Shown in pieces: positions 6,125 through 11,133 of a stretch of 11,133 nt of DNA. The DNA comes from SKVL01 sp964559575. GTDB lineage: Bacteria; Patescibacteriota; Minisyncoccia; Phycocordibacterales; CSBR16-193. Each line of letters starts with the position of its first letter. Within the stretch, counting starts at the first letter, position 1. Below the pieces are notes generated by a model that did not search any database, had not been told where the DNA came from, and worked only from the letters and a program-made list of their open reading frames with translations. The position numbers and the translations under genes are program-made. The stretch lies in contig CAZLGQ010000020.1 in the NCBI GenBank assembly GCA_964559575.1, positions 1-11,133 on the forward strand, written 5' to 3'.

Positions 6125-8863
6125 ATGGTCCAAGAATCACTTGATAACAAAAAAGAAATAAAACCTTTTAAAGATTCAAAAGAAGAAGCTGATTTTTTAC
6201 GTGAAAAGATATTGGAAAATGAGAAAAATTTTAATTTAGATAAAAAAGAAAAGGAAAAAGAAAATATTGAAAAAATAAAAGAATATCAAAAAAGACCTTC
6301 CTCGGAAGTATTAGAAGAAGGTATAAAAATATCTGAAGGTGATAAGGATTCATGTTTATTGGATCTTGAGTCGGAGGAATACAACGAAAAGATTAATGCC
6401 ATATTAGATTTAATTGAAGAAAAGGGCGTACATAACGCTCTTTCTTTGGTTGATAAAATGAATGATCCTCATTTAGAAGATGATGTTCATCGTTTTCTTG
6501 TTCAGTGGTTAAAGGAGGGGTATGAAATTAAAGGGTTAAAAGAAAAAACTATTCTTTGGCGTTCATTAAAGATGACTCTTTTTGAGATCTCTCTTCCGGG
6601 AACAAAAGAGGAAAAAGATGTTAGAAGTTTTAAAGAGATGGTTTCTTTAATGGAACAGTTTTACGCCGGAATGTTTTCAGTTGTAGGTAATAGTAAAAAA
6701 GGTGGAACATCTTTTACTTTTGAAGTGGCTACTTCTGAGAATAACAGCGACATAATTATATATACAGCGGTTCCGGATGAAAAAAAGGTAGTTTTTGAAA
6801 AACAGGTTTTATCTTTGTTTCCAAATGCTCAAATAATAGAACGTAAAAATGACTATAATATTTTTGTTGATAACGGAGTGGTTTCCGGTTCGGTTGCAAC
6901 CTTAAAAAGGGATTCCTCACTTCCTCTTAAGGTATATGAAGATTTTGATCATGATCCTATGAACGTTATATTTAACTCATTTTCTAAAATAGCTGAAAAA
7001 CAAGAAGGTGTGGCACTTCAGTTTGTTTTTGGTTCGGGTACAGAGGAATGTTCAAATAGAAACCGTAGAATATTAGAGGAACTTGAAAAAGGTCTTTCTA
7101 TGAAAGAGGCGGTTGAAACTGTTTCTTGGAGTTTACAAAGTATTTTAAAGGATCTGTTGAAAGAGTTCTTGGGAAATAAAAAGAATGAAGAAGTAAACAG
7201 AAAACCCGATCAAGTTTTAATAGATGCGGTTAAAAGTAAAATGGCTGCAGTTTCTGTGCCGGTTAATATAAGAATAGTATCTTCTGCGCGTAGCTTCGAA
7301 AGATCAGAGGCTATTTTAGATGAAATAGAATCGTCTTTTAGTCAGTTTGAAAGCTCTTTAGGGAATAGTATATCTTTTAAAAGACTGAAGAGAAAAAAAC
7401 TTAATAAACTTTCTAAAGATTTTATTTTTAGACGTTTTAATAAAAAAAATTCCATAGTTCTAAATACAAAAGAGTTAACTTCAATGATGCATATATCAAC
7501 CACCGGAAATTCTCCCTCCCCGGAACTTAAAAGGGCTAATTTTAAAACGGCTTCTGCTCCTTCTGATATGGATAAAAGGGGCATTCTTTTAGGTTTTAAT
7601 GAACACCGAAATGAAAAGAAGGAGATATTTTTATCTAGTGAAGATAGACTCAGACATTTTTATGTGATAGGTCAAACCGGAACCGGAAAAACCAATCTAT
7701 TAAAAAGTATGATAGATCAGGATATTAAAAACGGAGAAGGTGTTTGTATGATAGATCCTCATGGTTCTGATGTTGAAGATGTTTTAAAGAGAATTCCTGA
7801 AAGTAGATATGATGATCTTATATATTTTGAACCCGGTTATACAGAAATGTCTTTAGCTCTTAATATGCTTGAGTATGATAAAGACAGACCGGAACAAAAA
7901 ACTTTTGTAGTAAATGAGCTTTTTAGTATATTTAAAAAACTTTATTCAAATGTTCCTGAATCAATGGGTCCTATGTTCGAGCAGTACTTTAGAAATGCAA
8001 CAATGTTAGTTTTGGAAGATCCTGATTCCGGAAGTACATTGCTTGATGTTTCTAAAGTCCTTTCGGATAAAAGTTTTAGAGATCACAAGCTTTCAAAAAG
8101 TAATAACCCGGTTGTTAATCAGTTTTGGAAGAAAATAGCTAATAAGGCCGGTGGGGAATCTCAGTTGGAAAATATAGTTCCTTACATAACTAATAAGTTT
8201 GATGTGTTTGCCGCTAATGACATTATGCGTCCCATAATAGCTCAACAGAGATCGTCTTTTGATTTTAAAGAAGTGATGGACCAAAGAAAAATATTACTTG
8301 TTAATTTATCTAAAGGAAAACTTGGAGATCTGAATTCTCATCTTTTGGGCCTTATATTAGTCGGTAAGATATTAATGGCATCACTTTCAAGAGAAGGGTC
8401 TCAGGATAGTCCTCCTTTCTATTTATATATTGATGAATTTCAAAATGTAACAACTGATTCAGTAAATACTATTTTGGCAGAAGCAAGGAAGTATAAACTT
8501 TCCTTAAATATGGCACATCAGTTTATTAGTCAGTTAAATGAAAGTATTCGAGATTCGGTTTTTGGTAATGTTGGTTCAATAGTTTCTTTTAGAGTAGGTT
8601 CTGATGATGCTGAATTTTTATCTAATAGATTTCAACCTGAATTTTCTTCTAAAGATCTGACTAATCTTTATAACTTTAACGCTATAGGTAAGATATTGGT
8701 AAATGGTTATCCTAGTAAACCTTTTAATTTCAAACCTCTTTCATCTGAAGGTGGAGATGTTAATAAGGTTGAAGAATTAAAACATAATTCTTATAAAAAA
8801 TATGGTCGTTTAAGAAAAGAAGTAGAGGAAGAAATTAGAGAAAAATATATAGATGTTATTTAA
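6125..8863 (+). CDS. VirD4/TraG/HerA-like DNA-translocase ATPase (type IV secretion coupling protein-like)
   Basis: A 912-residue P-loop ATPase of the FtsK/HerA/VirD4 superfamily, whose members pump DNA using ATP. Residues 1-75 are highly charged and probably coiled. Residues about 145-460 resemble the conserved region (DUF8128-type, from memory) preceding the ATPase in CPR and some Gram-positive proteins, with DYNIF at 243-247. The ATPase domain has Walker A GQTGTGKT (516-523), CMIDPHGSD (541-549), Walker B FYLYIDEFQNV (765-775) and a sensor-like AEARKYKLSLNMAHQ (785-799). The C-terminus ends in a charged helix. No membrane segment is visible, unlike classical VirD4, so it is either cytoplasmic or tethered by a partner. 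It heads a tight run, with a nuclease gene 17 bases downstream. The exact role (conjugation, DNA uptake, repair or defence) is not shown by the sequence. Confidence 0.9.
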   Translation: MVQESLDNKKEIKPFKDSKEEADFLREKILENEKNFNLDKKEKEKENIEKIKEYQKRPSSEVLEEGIKISEGDKDSCLLDLESEEYNEKINAILDLIEEKGVHNALSLVDKMNDPHLEDDVHRFLVQWLKEGYEIKGLKEKTILWRSLKMTLFEISLPGTKEEKDVRSFKEMVSLMEQFYAGMFSVVGNSKKGGTSFTFEVATSENNSDIIIYTAVPDEKKVVFEKQVLSLFPNAQIIERKNDYNIFVDNGVVSGSVATLKRDSSLPLKVYEDFDHDPMNVIFNSFSKIAEKQEGVALQFVFGSGTEECSNRNRRILEELEKGLSMKEAVETVSWSLQSILKDLLKEFLGNKKNEEVNRKPDQVLIDAVKSKMAAVSVPVNIRIVSSARSFERSEAILDEIESSFSQFESSLGNSISFKRLKRKKLNKLSKDFIFRRFNKKNSIVLNTKELTSMMHISTTGNSPSPELKRANFKTASAPSDMDKRGILLGFNEHRNEKKEIFLSSEDRLRHFYVIGQTGTGKTNLLKSMIDQDIKNGEGVCMIDPHGSDVEDVLKRIPESRYDDLIYFEPGYTEMSLALNMLEYDKDRPEQKTFVVNELFSIFKKLYSNVPESMGPMFEQYFRNATMLVLEDPDSGSTLLDVSKVLSDKSFRDHKLSKSNNPVVNQFWKKIANKAGGESQLENIVPYITNKFDVFAANDIMRPIIAQQRSSFDFKEVMDQRKILLVNLSKGKLGDLNSHLLGLILVGKILMASLSREGSQDSPPFYLYIDEFQNVTTDSVNTILAEARKYKLSLNMAHQFISQLNESIRDSVFGNVGSIVSFRVGSDDAEFLSNRFQPEFSSKDLTNLYNFNAIGKILVNGYPSKPFNFKPLSSEGGDVNKVEELKHNSYKKYGRLRKEVEEEIREKYIDVI

Positions 8864-8880
8864 AAATTGATCAGATCTTT

Positions 8881-9726
8881 ATGAATAAATCCGGTAAAAA
8901 TGATAAATATAGTGCTGTTTGGGTTTCGCACTCATCAATGGGAGATTTTTTGAGATGTCCGAGACTTTATTATTTACATAATGTATATAAAGATAATAAA
9001 ACAGGAAGAAAGATAAATATTGTAAACCCGGCTTTATCTTTAGGGATTGCGGTACATGAAGTTCTTGAGGGATTAGCTAGATTTAGAGTTGAGGAGAGGT
9101 TTGACCATCCGATCTTTGATCATTATGAAGAGGTTTGGGATAAAGTTTCAGGTAAGAAAGGTGGGTTTGTAGATTCAAAACAGGAAAAAGATACCAAAGA
9201 AAGAGGAAGGGAAATGATAAAAAGAGTTTTTGAAAATCCCGGACCTTTAGCTAAAAAAACAGTAAAACTTAAGGAAGGAACTATGCCACCAAACTTCTAT
9301 CTTTCAGAAGAAGAAAACATAATTCTTTGTGGAAAGATAGATTGGCTTGAGTACAGAGAAGAAGATAACAGTATTCGTGTTCTTGATTTTAAAACCGGTA
9401 AAAATGAAGAAAAAGAGGATTCTTTACAACTTCCGATTTACTATCTTTTACTTAATGCCTTACAAAAAAGAAAGGTAAGCGGAGCTTACTATTGGTATGT
9501 AGACAAAGAAGATAAACCTCAAGAGGTAAAACTTCCGGATATAGATAAAAGTAAAAGAGATGTTTTATCTGTGGCAAGGAAAGTAAAAAAAGCAAGGGAG
9601 TCGGGTGAATTTGAGTGTCCTTATGGAGGTTGTTTTGGATGCGAGCCTTATGAGAGGATATTAAAAGGTGAGGCTTTGTATGTAGGAGTGGGAGAATATA
9701 AACAAGATCTTTACATGATAGAATAA
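8881..9726 (+). CDS. RecB/Cas4-like PD-(D/E)XK nuclease with probable Fe-S cluster
   Basis: A 281-residue stand-alone nuclease of the RecB/Cas4 branch, which cleaves DNA with divalent metal ions. It opens with HSSMGDFLRCPRLYYLH (17-33), typical of this family. It then has GIAVHEVLEG (55-64, metal-binding His59), GKIDWLE (151-157, Asp154), VLDFKTGK (167-174, Asp169 and Lys171) and QLPIYY (183-188). Four cysteines, C26 near the start and C246, C251 and C254 near the end, match the split arrangement that holds a 4Fe-4S cluster in Cas4 and AddB nucleases; C150 is extra. No helicase or cas1/cas2 gene is in the window, so this is not shown to be part of AddAB or CRISPR. It lies 17 bases after the ATPase, suggesting a shared transcript and perhaps a joint function. 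Confidence 0.88.
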   Translation: MNKSGKNDKYSAVWVSHSSMGDFLRCPRLYYLHNVYKDNKTGRKINIVNPALSLGIAVHEVLEGLARFRVEERFDHPIFDHYEEVWDKVSGKKGGFVDSKQEKDTKERGREMIKRVFENPGPLAKKTVKLKEGTMPPNFYLSEEENIILCGKIDWLEYREEDNSIRVLDFKTGKNEEKEDSLQLPIYYLLLNALQKRKVSGAYYWYVDKEDKPQEVKLPDIDKSKRDVLSVARKVKKARESGEFECPYGGCFGCEPYERILKGEALYVGVGEYKQDLYMIE

Positions 9727-9745
9727 TAAAAATACAAAAGTTTTA

Positions 9746-10318
9746 ATGAAAGAAGTTTTTTTAAAAAATAAAAAGGACAACCTTAAAGTTTTATTTAAAA
9801 AAAACAAAAGATCCAAAAGAATAAATATAAAGGTATACTTAGATGGTAGTGTTTCTTTGATCTGTCCAACTTATGTTTCAGAAGAAAGAGCTTTTAGTTT
9901 TTTAAATGGTAATTTGGATTGGATTGAGAAAAAAATAAAGACAAGTAAAGAAAACATAGATCAAGATATTGCAGTATTTGATCAAAAACATTATAAAAAA
10001 TATAAAGAAAAAGCTAGAATCTTAGTGGAAGACAAGGTTAGGTATTGGAATAGTTTTTATAATTTTTCTTTTTCTAGGATCTCTATAAGAAATCAAAAGA
10101 GTCGTTGGGGTAGTTGTTCTTCAAAGGGTAATCTTAGTTTTAATTATAAAATATTATTTTTAGATGAAGACCTTCAGGATTACCTTACTGTTCATGAAAT
10201 ATGTCATTTAAAACATATGAATCATTCTAAAGATTTTTGGAATACTGTAGCTTTGACCATTCCTGATTATAAAAGAAAGACCTATCTTTTAAAAAGGGCC
10301 GGATCTTTAAGGGGATAG
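9746..10318 (+). CDS. YgjP-type M48-like zinc metallopeptidase
   Basis: A 190-residue protein of the YgjP/DUF45 family (WLM/SprT-like gluzincins). The zinc site is VHEICHLKHMNHSKDFW (149-165): His150 and His154 of HExxH bind zinc and Glu151 is catalytic; His160 of the NHS triplet is the likely third ligand. The family's upstream signature SRWGSCSSKGNLSFNY (119-134) is intact. The N-terminal half is the usual basic beta-rich region. No signal peptide or membrane segment is seen, so it should be cytoplasmic. The substrate of this family is poorly known. It starts 19 bases after the nuclease gene on the same strand, with no Shine-Dalgarno and no terminator between. Confidence 0.92.
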   Translation: MKEVFLKNKKDNLKVLFKKNKRSKRINIKVYLDGSVSLICPTYVSEERAFSFLNGNLDWIEKKIKTSKENIDQDIAVFDQKHYKKYKEKARILVEDKVRYWNSFYNFSFSRISIRNQKSRWGSCSSKGNLSFNYKILFLDEDLQDYLTVHEICHLKHMNHSKDFWNTVALTIPDYKRKTYLLKRAGSLRG

Positions 10319-10347
10319 TTTTTAAGGATATTTATTAATTGATCAAA

Positions 10348-10923
10348 ATGGATACTTTAATTTTTCACAGACTCAATAGCCTAGTTGGAACCCAAGGAAT
10401 ATTTAATGATGTTGTTATATTTTTTGCTTCTCCTTTTGCTTATCTTTTAATGTTCGTTGTCGTTTTTGCTTTTATTTTTCCGGGCTATTTTACTTCTGTA
10501 ATTAGAGAAAAAAAATTAAGGATAGGTATTTTAATAGGAGTTGTATCAGCTTTTTTAGGAAGGTATGTTGTTAAAACATTAATTGTTCATTTTTATAATT
10601 CACCCAGACCTTTTGATGTTTTAGATGGGGTTAATCAAATTGTAATGCAAAGTAGTATGGAGTCTTTTCCTTCAGGTCATGCGATCTTCTTTTTTACTCT
10701 TTCAACGGTTCTTGTTTTGTACAACAAAAGGCTGGGAGTATTTCTTTTTGTTTCTTCTGTTTTAATATCTACAGCTAGAGTAATGGCGGGTATACATTGG
10801 CCTAGTGATGTTTTGGCAGGGGCGTCTTTGGGTATCATAACCGGATTAATTTTTTATTCTGTTTTGGTTTTGTACGCTTTTTCAAAATTAAAAATTGAGG
10901 AAAAGATAAAGTTAAGAAAATAA
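10348..10923 (+). CDS. PAP2-family phosphatase, probably undecaprenyl-pyrophosphate phosphatase (BcrC-like)
   Basis: A 191-residue integral membrane protein with about five to six helices, carrying all three PAP2 signatures: KTLIVHFYNSPRP (76-88, Lys76 and Arg87), SFPSGH (106-111, His111), and TARVMAGIHWPSD (142-154, Arg144, nucleophile His150, Asp154). Size and architecture match BcrC-type enzymes that dephosphorylate the undecaprenyl-pyrophosphate carrier to recycle it for cell-wall synthesis. Other lipid phosphates remain possible. ATG 10348 was chosen. An in-frame TTG at 10339 would add three residues and has a weak AAGGA ten bases upstream, so it cannot be fully excluded. It lies 29 bases after the peptidase gene and converges on the transporter fragment. 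Confidence 0.92.
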   Translation: MDTLIFHRLNSLVGTQGIFNDVVIFFASPFAYLLMFVVVFAFIFPGYFTSVIREKKLRIGILIGVVSAFLGRYVVKTLIVHFYNSPRPFDVLDGVNQIVMQSSMESFPSGHAIFFFTLSTVLVLYNKRLGVFLFVSSVLISTARVMAGIHWPSDVLAGASLGIITGLIFYSVLVLYAFSKLKIEEKIKLRK

Positions 10924-10948
10924 AAAGGCGATCAACTTTAATTTTTGA

Positions 10949-11133
10949 TTAAAGAGGCCAGAAATAAAGTATTAAAGGAATTGAGGTAATAACTATTAAT
11001 ATTTCTAAAGGAAGTCCAACTTTTAAGTAATCTTTAACTGTATAATTTTCAAATTCCATTATTAGTGTATTTGATTCATGACCAAAAGATGTTAAAAATA
11101 CGGAAGTGGTTCCAATAGCTACGGCCATTAAAT
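10949..11133 (-). CDS. C-terminal end of an SLC13/DASS-type anion transporter (5' truncated by the window edge)
   Basis: Sixty-one whole codons before the stop are visible on the minus strand, running off the right edge and ending in TAA. The visible tail contains SVFLTSFGHESNTLIM, then ENYTVKDYLKVGLPLEI and a last hydrophobic helix ending in FWPL. This matches the C-terminus of SLC13/DASS (CitT/SdcS-like) and related ArsB-superfamily permeases: a serine-rich re-entrant loop, a GHxSN-type segment, a GGY..kDylrvGlPL-like stretch and a terminal helix. Typical substrates are dicarboxylates, citrate, sulfate or phosphate; which one cannot be told from the tail. It converges on the PAP2 gene with 25 bases between stops. 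Confidence 0.82.
   Translation of the reverse strand, partial: LMAVAIGTTSVFLTSFGHESNTLIMEFENYTVKDYLKVGLPLEILIVITSIPLILYFWPL

Noticed and set aside
206..10923. TGA recoding as in Gracilibacteria or Absconditabacteria
   Set aside because: No gene contains an in-frame TGA, and conserved glycines use GGN codons.
10936..10954. Hairpin CTTTAAT-TTTTG-ATTAAAG as a terminator between the converging PAP2 and transporter genes
   Set aside because: The seven-base stem has one G-C pair, no T-run at the correct place, and overlaps the transporter's stop; too weak to call.
1..11133. CRISPR arrays, tRNA or rRNA genes, insertion sequences
   Set aside because: No spaced direct-repeat array, cloverleaf, rRNA segment, transposase or terminal inverted repeats were found on reading both strands.

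Overview
This AT-rich window (GC roughly one third or a little less) most likely comes from a bacterium of the Candidate Phyla Radiation (Patescibacteria), probably Parcubacteria-like. That is inferred from four things: gene packing is very tight; the beta subunit of phenylalanyl-tRNA synthetase is shortened; a soluble VirD4/HerA-like ATPase carries an N-terminal region I associate with CPR genomes; and no gene has a Shine-Dalgarno sequence at usable distance. The standard bacterial code fits. No reading frame contains an internal TGA, and all ten visible stops are TAA or TAG.

Layout. Positions 1-87 hold the last 28 codons of an unrecognised gene, followed by a strong intrinsic terminator (102-133) and a promoter candidate. 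pheS (206-1255) and pheT (1239-3203) overlap by 17 bases and encode the two subunits of phenylalanyl-tRNA synthetase. argS (3218-4954, minus strand) converges on pheT with 14 bases between them. A 153-base divergent region with two inverted repeats separates argS from a CaCA-type cation exchanger (5108-6079, plus strand). A clear -10 box directly before the ATG at 6125 then opens a four-gene plus-strand run with gaps of 17, 19 and 29 bases: a 912-residue VirD4/HerA-like DNA-translocase ATPase, a RecB/Cas4-like PD-(D/E)XK nuclease with a probable Fe-S cluster, a YgjP-type zinc metallopeptidase and a PAP2-family lipid phosphatase. At the right edge, the 3' end of an SLC13/DASS-type anion transporter lies on the minus strand (10949-11133).

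How the genes fit together. The left half is translation housekeeping, charging tRNA-Phe and tRNA-Arg. The right half pairs a DNA-pumping motor with a nuclease, which is the most suggestive association here: possible roles are DNA uptake or transfer, DNA-end processing, or defence. The two downstream genes (peptidase, undecaprenyl-pyrophosphate-phosphatase-like enzyme) may simply be co-transcribed. Points worth a second look are altered amino-acid-pocket residues in PheS, loss of the usual acidic calcium ligands in the exchanger, a missing tRNA-binding domain in PheT, a probable leaderless start for the ATPase, and an 18-base direct repeat inside argS.
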